Of a DNA stretch of 38,740 bases, positions 23,270-30,740 are shown piece by piece (positions within the stretch are counted from its first letter, which is position 1; every line of letters starts with the position of its first letter). The DNA lies in assembly GCA_945897695.1 (NCBI GenBank), contig CAMDGW010000001.1, positions 1 through 38,740 of the forward strand, given 5' to 3'. The notes under the pieces were generated by a model that saw nothing but the letters and a program-made list of their open reading frames with translations, was not told the DNA's origin and made no database searches. The translations under genes and the position numbers were made by a program. Source of the DNA: Pseudobacteriovorax antillogorgiicola (GTDB lineage: Bacteria; Bdellovibrionota_B; Oligoflexia; Oligoflexales; RGVZ01).

Positions 23270-24825
23270 TTAGCGTAATCCACAAATTTACTTTCACGGA
23301 TCACAGTAACTTTGACCTGACCAGGGAACGTGAGCTCTTGGCGCATCTTATGGGCAATACTACTTGAAAGATCCATGACCTGCTGATCGTTGACCTGCAT
23401 AGGATTTACGATGGCATGAACTTCGCGACCTGCCTGGATGACAAACGCTTCGTTGATGCCGCCGAAGTCACGAACGACCTTTTCCATGTCGGCAAGACGT
23501 TTGACGTAAGTTTCAAGAATTTCCTTACGGGCACCGGGGCGGTTTGCCGAAAGGCTATTTGCCGCATACAACACGACTGCATAAGGGGTCGCATTATTAA
23601 GATCTTCTTGGTGGTGCATGCGGATGGCTTCAACCACTTCGCTTGACTCTTGGAATCGTTGGCAGAAATCTGCGCCGATCTCTGCGTGATGACCTTCAGT
23701 CTCCTGGTCAACAGCCTTACCAATATCGTGCAGGAGTCCGCAGCGTTTTGCTTTTTTTACATTAAGGCCCATTTCGCCAGCAATAATTCCACAGATATGG
23801 GCAGTTTCAATGCTGTGTTGCAGCACACTTTGCTGACCAGCCGTACGATATTTCAGTTTCCCGAGAGCCATAACAAGTTCTGGGTGAAGGTCAGTGATGC
23901 CAGTATCAAAGCTGGCCTGCTCGCCTTGCTCACGAATGACCAAGTCAAATTCGCTCATCACTCGCTTTACGGTTTCATCAATGCGAGCTGGGTGGATTCG
24001 GCCGTCGCCAATCAGACGTTCAATCGTGAGTTTTGCAATCTCACGTCGAACGGGATTAAAGCAAGAAATAATGACGGCTTCCGGTGTGTCGTCGATGATC
24101 AAGTCGACGCCTGTAGCTTGTTCGATGGCTCGGATGTTGCGACCTTCGCGTCCAATGATTCGCCCCTTCAGGTCCTCGCTCGGCAGAGCGACGACTGTGA
24201 TGGTCGAGTCACTTACATACTCGCCACTGATGCGCTGAACAGCAAGGCTCACGACGGACTTAGCTCTTTTGTCGGCCTCAGCTTTAGCGTCAGCCTCGAT
24301 CTGTCTGATCAGCTCTTGGGCGTCTTTTTTGGCCTGACTTTCAAGAGACTTGATGAGTTCGCGCTTAGCCTCGTCTTGCGACATGTTTGCAATGGTCTCA
24401 AGCGTTTTTCGGCTATGATCCAAAACAGTTTCACATTCCGCACTTAGTTTCTGATAGTGCTGTTCTTCGGCCTGGGCTTTTTTTGAAGTCGACTCAAGCT
24501 CTTGTTCTCTGCGGTCAAGTTGGGACAGTTTCTTCTCAAGAGTCTCTTCTCTCGACTTCAACTTCTGCTCGAGCTTATTAATTTCGCTGCGTCGCTGTTT
24601 GGCTTCCTCTTCAAAAGACTGTCGGGATTTGCGACTATCTTCCTTAGCTTCGCGCAAGGCGCCCTTCACCATATCGTCAGCTTCGCGACGCGCCTCATCA
24701 AGAACCCGTTGGGATTCATGGCGAGCGTTTTCAAAGGCATGAGTTAATTGTTTTTTATGGAAAAAGAATCCAAGAACAAGCATCCCAATCAAGACGCCTA
24801 TGACGGCAACAAGAAGCGTGGTCAA
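23266..24825 (-). CDS. rny: Ribonuclease Y
   Basis: 519 residues from a TTG at 24825, chosen because GGAGG stands eight bases upstream and the membrane helix begins at once; a TTG at 24849 would add eight residues. Domains in order: N-terminal membrane helix (about 3-22), long Glu/Lys/Arg-rich coiled coil (about 25-200), KH domain with GRIIGREGRNIRAIE, and HD domain with LQHSIETAH and GLLHDIGKA (the catalytic His-Asp). It is a membrane-bound endonuclease that starts mRNA decay. It heads the rny-ymdB unit; upstream is a non-coding gap with hairpins after pal. Confidence 0.96.
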   Translation of the reverse strand: MTTLLVAVIGVLIGMLVLGFFFHKKQLTHAFENARHESQRVLDEARREADDMVKGALREAKEDSRKSRQSFEEEAKQRRSEINKLEQKLKSREETLEKKLSQLDRREQELESTSKKAQAEEQHYQKLSAECETVLDHSRKTLETIANMSQDEAKRELIKSLESQAKKDAQELIRQIEADAKAEADKRAKSVVSLAVQRISGEYVSDSTITVVALPSEDLKGRIIGREGRNIRAIEQATGVDLIIDDTPEAVIISCFNPVRREIAKLTIERLIGDGRIHPARIDETVKRVMSEFDLVIREQGEQASFDTGITDLHPELVMALGKLKYRTAGQQSVLQHSIETAHICGIIAGEMGLNVKKAKRCGLLHDIGKAVDQETEGHHAEIGADFCQRFQESSEVVEAIRMHHQEDLNNATPYAVVLYAANSLSANRPGARKEILETYVKRLADMEKVVRDFGGINEAFVIQAGREVHAIVNPMQVNDQQVMDLSSSIAHKMRQELTFPGQVKVTVIRESKFVDYAK

Positions 24826-24883
24826 ATCAATATCCTCCGCGCCAGCCAATCATGGTGACGCTCGCAGTTCATTTGAAAAACAC

Positions 24884-24911
24884 CAAAAACCCATGCGACT
24901 TGCGTGGGTTA
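24884..24911 (-). terminator. Hairpin with T-run in the rny leader
   Basis: 24888-24896 pairs with 24902-24910. On the minus strand the stem has one A-C mismatch and is followed by TTTTTGGTGTTTTT. It lies about 60 bases before the rny start. It could end a small RNA encoded in the gap or attenuate rny. Confidence 0.35.
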
Positions 24912-24970
24912 GATTGTCCATCTTAACCTCAAGCGTGGCGATGGTAAACGGCAAATCGCGTAAAATGGGA

Positions 24971-25041
24971 CAAACAAAGAGGCCCTTCGTTTTTCCCTTT
25001 ATCCAAAGACCTGCTGGCCGTTGGAGGTTAAACGAAGGACC
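24971..25041 (-). terminator. Long-stem hairpin after pal, possible terminator
   Basis: 24981-24992 pairs with 25030-25041 in a 12-bp stem with one G-T pair and a 37-nt loop; on the minus strand TCTTTGTTTG follows. It is 36 bp past the pal stop. The long loop is unusual for a simple terminator, and TTAACCTC in it can pair with GAGGTTAA further on, so a structured RNA is possible. Confidence 0.5.
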
Positions 25042-25076
25042 TTTAACGTCCTAAAGAGTTTTAAGAACCTGATAAA

Positions 25077-25565
25077 TTAGTTCTTTGTGACCACGAACTC
25101 AGCGCGACGGTTCTTAGCCCATGCGTCTTCGGTGTGGCCCTGAACAACAGGCTTTTCTTCGCCGTAGCTGATGGTGGAGAGGCGAGCGCCTTCAACGCCA
25201 AGCTGGCTTAGGAAGTTTTTGACGGACTGTGCACGACGCTCACCAAGGGCGAGGTTGTATTCGACAGTACCACGCTCATCGCAGTGACCTTCAATCTGAA
25301 TGACAGCACTTTTCTGAGCTTTAAGACCTTCGGCCAAAGCTGTAAGTGTCGATTGAGCTTCTGGACTTAGGGTGTAGTCGTCAAAGCCAAAATAAATTGG
25401 AGCTGTTCTTAGTTCTGCACTGGAGTCACCGCTTGGTGCAGCAGGTGTTTCGCCTCCGGCAGCTGATGCCGATACAGGTTCTGCGGCCTTTTTCTTGTCG
25501 TCAGTACAGCTCGTTCCGAGCACGAGAAGAAGGGCGGTGATCGACAACGTGGACTTCAATAGCAT
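25077..25565 (-). CDS. pal: Peptidoglycan-associated lipoprotein
   Basis: 162 residues from ATG 25565, with AGGAG seven bases upstream; the reading from 25580 adds five residues without its own site. The lipoprotein signal peptide ends in LGTSC (lipobox). A low-complexity Ala/Ser/Pro/Gly linker follows, then an OmpA-like domain of about 105 residues: IYFGFDDYTLSPEAQSTL, VIQIEGHCDERGTVEYNLALG, RRAQSVKNFL and ISYGEEKP, with the murein-binding Asp and Arg at the usual places. It tethers the outer membrane to peptidoglycan. No tolB/tolQRA genes are nearby in this window. Confidence 0.95.
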   Translation of the reverse strand: MLLKSTLSITALLLVLGTSCTDDKKKAAEPVSASAAGGETPAAPSGDSSAELRTAPIYFGFDDYTLSPEAQSTLTALAEGLKAQKSAVIQIEGHCDERGTVEYNLALGERRAQSVKNFLSQLGVEGARLSTISYGEEKPVVQGHTEDAWAKNRRAEFVVTKN

Positions 25566-25673
25566 CGGGTGTCTCCTCATTTAAGACTCATTGATTTTAT
25601 CGGACTACATAATCGTCCTGACAAAAGACGATCTACCGCAATCCTTAATGGCAATACTGTGCCTAGCATTACG

Positions 25674-25699
25674 GAAAAATGCAAGCCCTCCGTAGGCTT
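25674..25699 (-). terminator. Possible terminator after mpl
   Basis: AAGCC at 25683-25687 and GGCTT at 25695-25699 form a 5-bp stem with a 7-nt loop; on the minus strand ATTTTT follows. It lies 22 bp past the mpl stop and before the pal start, in the 155-bp gap that must also hold the pal promoter. Confidence 0.4.
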
Positions 25700-25720
25700 A
25701 GGTCGTAATGGTGAGCGGTC

Positions 25721-27178
25721 TCACTTGCCCTTAAGGGCATCAAGAAGTTTGTACTGGATGCCCGAAAAACTCCCAGCTGACATAAAAATAACGGCATCCC
25801 CTTCAGCGATGTTTTCAATCATTTTATTAAGAAGATCATCGTTTGATTGAAATGCATAGGCCTTGGCACCGATTTCACCGGCCAACGCGGCTGTGTTCAT
25901 TCTTTCATCAGCCGGTATGCGCTTATCGTCCGGGCATGGTCCAATGTAAACGGCATCGGCCAGGCCAAGTTTTTTTACATAGTCTTTTTGGAACGTGTTC
26001 CTACGGCTTGTCGCATTTTTTGGTTCAAAGGCGACGTGTAGTTTTCGTTTTGGATAAACAGCTTTAAACCCCTCTATCACCAGCCCGACTGCCGTTGGAT
26101 GGTGCGCAAAGTCTTCAAACACGTCGATATCTCCGGCATGGCCGAGATGGTCAAGTCGGCGGGCAACGCTTTTAAAGGAGACAATAGCGTCAGCAATTTG
26201 CTGACCTGTGACTTTTTTTATGAATCCTCCCAAGGCGAGACTTTCAACGGTGGCAATGACTTGAGTCACGTTGGCAAGCATGTGTTTACCTGACAGTGTG
26301 GTTTCAATTTTTAGATCGCCTAATGATTTTGTGTGAACCGTTGCCTCCCAAATCTGTGTGCCGCGGGTCTTTTCCCTGGCGGCCCAATGCCCAAGTCTAA
26401 CGTCGGCAGTATTGTCAAGGCCAGTCGTTGAAACCTTGACCACGCGAGCTTTTGGCGTGATACGGTTAAAGATGTTTTTAACCCTCTGGTCGTCCCAGTT
26501 AGCCATGATGGCTCCGCCTTCTGGAACGAGTTTGACGACATTATCAAATTGCGCCTCGATGGCCTCGACGTTGGCGTAAATATCTGCATGATCAAATTCA
26601 ATGTTATTTATGATCAGTTGGTGAGGGTGGTAGTGGAGAAATTTGGGACCTTTGTCAAAGAAGGCTGTGTCATATTCATCACCTTCGATCACAAATGTGC
26701 GGCCACGCCCCAGGCGGAAACTTCTTGGGAAATTATGGGGGATTCCTCCAATAACAAATCCGGGATCTTCGCCAAGTTCGTTTAACACATGCGCAAGTAG
26801 GGAAGACGTAGTCGTCTTGCCATGGGTCCCTGTCACGACAACAGAAATTCTTTTTGAAAGAAATTCATCTCCCGTCAGTTTGGGAAAGCTCGTATAGGGC
26901 ACGCCACTGCGAAGAAGTGCCTCAAGCTCAACGTGGCCTCGAGACAACGCATTGGCAACCACCACCACGTCAGGCTTTTCTGCCGTGAAATTTTCTGCAG
27001 AGTAAGGAGTTTTTACCGTAATTTTGAGTTCCTCTAGCATTGTCGACATGGGAGGGTACATGGCGTTGTCACTTCCAATGACATTAAAACCTGCTTCCTG
27101 ACAAAGGCCAGCAACGGCAGCCATGCCGGTGCCACCAATGCCCATAAAGTAAATTTTTGATCCTTTTTTAAGTTCCAT
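25721..27178 (-). CDS. mpl: UDP-MurNAc:L-alanyl-gamma-D-glutamyl-meso-DAP ligase
   Basis: 485 residues from ATG 27178 with AAGGGT upstream. Joins recycled tripeptide to UDP-MurNAc in murein recycling. Mur ligase parts: FMGIGGTGMAAVAGL at the N-terminus, the P-loop VVTGTHGKTTTSSLL, the Mpl-typical EGDEYDTAFFDKGPKFLHY, and C-terminal EDFAHHPTAVG. The last two and the overall length set it apart from MurC. It starts 12 bp after the ldcA stop, so both murein-recycling genes form an operon. Confidence 0.94.
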   Translation of the reverse strand: MELKKGSKIYFMGIGGTGMAAVAGLCQEAGFNVIGSDNAMYPPMSTMLEELKITVKTPYSAENFTAEKPDVVVVANALSRGHVELEALLRSGVPYTSFPKLTGDEFLSKRISVVVTGTHGKTTTSSLLAHVLNELGEDPGFVIGGIPHNFPRSFRLGRGRTFVIEGDEYDTAFFDKGPKFLHYHPHQLIINNIEFDHADIYANVEAIEAQFDNVVKLVPEGGAIMANWDDQRVKNIFNRITPKARVVKVSTTGLDNTADVRLGHWAAREKTRGTQIWEATVHTKSLGDLKIETTLSGKHMLANVTQVIATVESLALGGFIKKVTGQQIADAIVSFKSVARRLDHLGHAGDIDVFEDFAHHPTAVGLVIEGFKAVYPKRKLHVAFEPKNATSRRNTFQKDYVKKLGLADAVYIGPCPDDKRIPADERMNTAALAGEIGAKAYAFQSNDDLLNKMIENIAEGDAVIFMSAGSFSGIQYKLLDALKGK

Positions 27179-27189
27179 GTGGCTGACCC

Positions 27190-28083
27190 TTATGTGACAG
27201 GTGAACTCATCGTCCACGTAAGTTTTCCATTTCGCACAATTGACTGCGCTCCCATGACCAGTGGAGCATTTGGAGCAATATGACCAAAATCAGGAGACGA
27301 AAAAGTAGGGAGCTGATAGCGGCTGTAAATTTCATTGAGAAGAACTGGCGCTGAATCAGTAAGCCCTCCGCCCAGCTCCGTGAACGCTCCGAGGACAAGG
27401 CCTTGAACGTCTTTAAGAAGGCCAGATTGTTGCCACTGATTTAGCATCCTGATGACTCGGCCTGGATTTTCGCCAATATCTTCAAAATAAAGGAGGTAGC
27501 CAGCGAAACTCCTTGGCAGGTAATTGGTTCCAATTAATGAGGTCAGAACGGACAAACAGCCGCCAAAAAGCAGGCCCTCCGCCTGGGAGGCACTCGAAGC
27601 CACAGGAGTGATATTGATACTTCCTGAATTTTTCTGGCCGCGAAGTATCGAAATCAGATCGTCAACGTCGTTAGTGCCAGCCTTTTTCCATGTAACTGTG
27701 GCAGGCATAGGGCCATGAATGCTCAGTCGCCCAGTTTTTGTGTAAAGGGCTGACTGGGCTGCACAGACGTCACTAAAGCCGATGATTGGCTTTATTTTCG
27801 CTTTGGTTATTTGCTCCCAAGGCACAAAATCAAGTAAGTCACTGGCTCCGTAGCCACCACGGGCCCAGAGAACGGCGTCACTTTCGTCTTCTAGTAAAGC
27901 CTGATTCAGAGCCTTTGATCGATCAGTCAAATTGCCGGCAGTCCACGTCCAGTCAGAATTTGGGGTCATTTCGTCAAATAGTATTTTAAATCCTGCGGCT
28001 TCCAGTTCCTTGATACGTTCAGCCAGCAGGCCCTCGCGGTCCATGCTTGATGCTTTTATGATCCGTATGGTTCTCACGTCCAT
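27190..28083 (-). CDS. ldcA: Murein LD-carboxypeptidase
   Basis: 297 residues from ATG 28083 with GGGAG 12 bases upstream; an ATG at 28113 has no site, so the start is not certain. Removes the terminal D-Ala from tetrapeptides so that Mpl can use the tripeptide. Family marks are WARGGYGASDLL, IIGFSDVCA (nucleophile Ser), YFEDIGENPGRV (catalytic Glu) and PDFGHIAPNAPLVMG (catalytic His). The Ser-Glu-His triad is complete. The gene stands directly before mpl. Confidence 0.93.
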   Translation of the reverse strand: MDVRTIRIIKASSMDREGLLAERIKELEAAGFKILFDEMTPNSDWTWTAGNLTDRSKALNQALLEDESDAVLWARGGYGASDLLDFVPWEQITKAKIKPIIGFSDVCAAQSALYTKTGRLSIHGPMPATVTWKKAGTNDVDDLISILRGQKNSGSINITPVASSASQAEGLLFGGCLSVLTSLIGTNYLPRSFAGYLLYFEDIGENPGRVIRMLNQWQQSGLLKDVQGLVLGAFTELGGGLTDSAPVLLNEIYSRYQLPTFSSPDFGHIAPNAPLVMGAQSIVRNGKLTWTMSSPVT

Positions 28084-28195
28084 GTGAAAACAAGTCTCCC
28101 AAAGAATGGCCATTTTGTGAAATAATGGCGCCTAGTTGTTAATGGGCCGCAATGACGACCCAGGCCCCTCATTGTACCAAAACTGGATCCAATTC

Positions 28196-29320
28196 ATGGC
28201 ATATAAATTTGATTGTCGATTTTTCAATGGCTATAAGCCCTGTCAATTTAAGCGACCTTGTGATGGTTGCGGTGAATATCAGCCCGTAAAGACGAGAGTC
28301 GCTATCGTATCTTTAGAGGCCCTGGGGGCAGTTCTTAGGTCAACGGTGCTGCTTGAGCCCATTCGAAAAAAATATCCGAATGCCCATGTTACATGGATTA
28401 CCTATCCATCCGCTAAGGCGTTACTTGAAAATAATCATGAGATTGATCGCTTGCTTTTAGTCGATGGCAAAAACAGTCAACTATTTGACCACCTGGAATT
28501 TGATGTTTTGATGGCTGTCGATAAAAGTCTGGAAGCTGGTTCTCTTGCTGAGCGGATTAAAGCTAAGACTAAACTGGGCTTTGGCCTCTCGCCGGAGGGT
28601 TATATCCGGCCCTTCAACGGCGAGGCTCATTATCAGTATGATGTTGGTCTTGATGATCATTTAAAATTTAAAGTTAACCAAAAGGCTGAAACGCAACAGA
28701 TAACTGAGTCAATGGCCATGCCGTGGACCAGAAGTGAATATATTTTAGATTTAACAGAAAGCGAAAAAACAGAAGTCAAGCGCCGAAGGTCCCAGATCCT
28801 GCAGCCGGGGACAAAAGGTATTATTGGATATAACACCGGATGTAGTCTGTTATTTCCCTACAAGAAATTTACGGTAGAGCGAGCCATAGAAGTTATTGGC
28901 GAGTGGCGAAGACGATTTCCAGACTACACCGTTGCCCTTCTGGGCGGTCGGGAAGATACGGAGCGGCAGGCCCAAATGAAAGCTGCGTTTATCAATGATT
29001 CTAGAGTGGTCAATACGCCCACAGCCGACGGCCTTCGCAGCGGAATGCTTTGGATGGATACGGCCGATATGGTGCTCTCAGGTTGTTCGCTTGGTATGCA
29101 CATTGCGATTGCTCTAAGAAAACACGTCATCGCGTGGTTTGGCGTGAGCTGTCTTCAAGAAGTAGACCTCTATGAACGTGGCATTCGAATACAGTCGGAT
29201 GTTACTTGTTCGCCTTGCTGGCGAAAGTCTTGCACCAACGAACCCAAGTGCTATGACCGTGTTGAGCCAAAACTAGTTGCCGATGAAACCGCTAAGATAC
29301 TTCTGGAGCTAAAGTTATGA
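28196..29320 (+). CDS. Family 9 glycosyltransferase with flanking Cys clusters
   Basis: 374 residues from ATG 28196; readings from 28142 or 28136 have no ribosome site. The core is GT9 (heptosyltransferase-like): VAIVSLEALGAVLRSTVLL, then IIGYNTGCSLLFPYKKFT, LLGGREDTER and the nucleotide-sugar end SGCSLGMHIAIALRKHVIAW. Before the core is a cysteine cluster C-x8-C-x5-C-x2-C at residues 7-25, and near the end C-x2-C-x4-C-x5-C. I recall such ends in glycosyltransferases of delta-like bacteria; they may bind a metal. It probably acts in lipopolysaccharide or other envelope glycan synthesis. It overlaps murF by four bases (ATGA). Confidence 0.85.
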   Translation: MAYKFDCRFFNGYKPCQFKRPCDGCGEYQPVKTRVAIVSLEALGAVLRSTVLLEPIRKKYPNAHVTWITYPSAKALLENNHEIDRLLLVDGKNSQLFDHLEFDVLMAVDKSLEAGSLAERIKAKTKLGFGLSPEGYIRPFNGEAHYQYDVGLDDHLKFKVNQKAETQQITESMAMPWTRSEYILDLTESEKTEVKRRRSQILQPGTKGIIGYNTGCSLLFPYKKFTVERAIEVIGEWRRRFPDYTVALLGGREDTERQAQMKAAFINDSRVVNTPTADGLRSGMLWMDTADMVLSGCSLGMHIAIALRKHVIAWFGVSCLQEVDLYERGIRIQSDVTCSPCWRKSCTNEPKCYDRVEPKLVADETAKILLELKL

Positions 29321-30729
29321 CAGCACAGCATGTGAAGCTAACTTCTGGTTTTATACGTGATGCCCTTCGTGGCAAGGCAAAAATAATTGCTCCTAAGTTT
29401 GACGACGGAAGAGCCATTCACAAAGTCTCAACAGACTCGCGCAGCGTAAGCCATGGCGACCTCTTTGTTGCACTAAAAGGTGATGCTTTTGACGGCCATG
29501 ATTTTATTACCCAAGCGGTCCAGAACGGTTCGACCGCAGTTATTTGCGAAAAATATCCAGCCGATGCAACCCAAGACGGGGTTGATATCTTTCTCGTCGA
29601 AAACTCGCTGGAAAGCTTTAGAATTCTTGCTAGGCATTGGCGCGAGGTTATCGACCCTACGGTAATAGCCGTGGCAGGAAGTGTGGGAAAGACAACGACC
29701 AAAGACTTGCTTGCCGCAATTTTATCGGCCAAATACAAAAATCTTGTTTGGACCAAAGGAAGTCAAAATGGCTTTGTAGGTCTGCCTATAACTTTGATGG
29801 ACATAAAGCCAGATACTGAGGCTGCTGTCATTGAAGTCGGTATCGATGCACCTGGGGCCATGATTCAGCATATTGACCTGGTACGACCTGAGGTTGCTTT
29901 GGTTACAGCTATCTCCGAAGAGCACCTTGAATGGCTGAAAGATTTAGAGACCATTGCTCGAGAAGAAAATCTCATCTTGGAAGAAACCGCTCAAGCGGGC
30001 GGAACGAGTGTTATCAATCTCGATGACCCCTGGATTAAGCCATTGATGCATACGATCAAATCCCAAGGAAAGGTTGGATTTACCTTAGGTGGCGTTGCTG
30101 GGCCTCACACTGTCGCAGGGCGATTTAAGGGAAATACTCTTACTGTAGAGGGAATAGGTCGACAGTCATTTGCCATAACCTGCCCACTACCGGGCGAACA
30201 CAATGCAAGAAACCTACTTGGAGCCATTACCGTAGCCTTGGTGCTTGGCGTGACAGTTGATGAAATTGAAGAGGGTCTTGCAGGCTTTGTCTCAAGCGGG
30301 GGACGCAGTCAGCTGGAGACCTTGGCCACTGGTGGCCAGGTGCTCTGTGATTTCTATAATGCTAATCCTGCCAGTATGAGGGCTGCCTTTCAGGTGGCAA
30401 AAGAAAGCCGCCGTAAAAATGGCACACTTTGGCTGTGTCTAGGTGACATGAAAGAGCTGGGCTCAGCTGAGGAATCTCTTCACAGAGCGCTTGCAGGTGA
30501 CATCGCCGCCCTCGGCGCAGAGGTCAAGGTACTTTTGTACGGTGACCGTATGAAATGGCTTGGCTCTGAGCTTCGCAAGGTGCACCCCAATATTAATCTA
30601 AAGGAATTTGATCAGATTGAACCTATGGCCGAGGAAATTCGGACGCATTTTAAATCAGAAGATTTCGCGCTGATCAAAGGCTCAAGATCAATGCGGATGG
30701 AAAAAGTTTGGGAGCGCCTAAAAGTTTAA
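29317..30729 (+). CDS. murF: UDP-MurNAc-tripeptide:D-alanyl-D-alanine ligase
   Basis: 470 residues. Adds D-Ala-D-Ala to the UDP-MurNAc-tripeptide, the last cytoplasmic step of the murein precursor. Seen: STDSRSVSHGDLFVALKG (N-terminal uridine-binding domain), P-loop VAGSVGKTTTKDLLA, TKGSQNGFVGLPITL, AVIEVGIDAPG, CPLPGEHNARNLLGA, and DFYNANPASMRAAF. In the P-loop the usual GSNGKTT is GSVGKTT. Its ATG overlaps the stop of the GT9 gene. It converges with the sulfatase gene, leaving an 11-bp gap. Confidence 0.95.
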   Translation: MTAQHVKLTSGFIRDALRGKAKIIAPKFDDGRAIHKVSTDSRSVSHGDLFVALKGDAFDGHDFITQAVQNGSTAVICEKYPADATQDGVDIFLVENSLESFRILARHWREVIDPTVIAVAGSVGKTTTKDLLAAILSAKYKNLVWTKGSQNGFVGLPITLMDIKPDTEAAVIEVGIDAPGAMIQHIDLVRPEVALVTAISEEHLEWLKDLETIAREENLILEETAQAGGTSVINLDDPWIKPLMHTIKSQGKVGFTLGGVAGPHTVAGRFKGNTLTVEGIGRQSFAITCPLPGEHNARNLLGAITVALVLGVTVDEIEEGLAGFVSSGGRSQLETLATGGQVLCDFYNANPASMRAAFQVAKESRRKNGTLWLCLGDMKELGSAEESLHRALAGDIAALGAEVKVLLYGDRMKWLGSELRKVHPNINLKEFDQIEPMAEEIRTHFKSEDFALIKGSRSMRMEKVWERLKV

Positions 30730-30740
30730 ATAGGCTTTTT

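Noticed and set aside
23650..24447. Open frame of 265 codons on the plus strand
   Set aside because: It is the antisense of the RNase Y KH and coiled-coil region; high-quality coding signal is on the minus strand.
24870..25054. Minus-strand frame across the pal-rny gap as a gene
   Set aside because: About 70 codons open, but the only starts are a mid-frame TTG or ATG without ribosome site, and the composition and hairpins suggest RNA or leader DNA.
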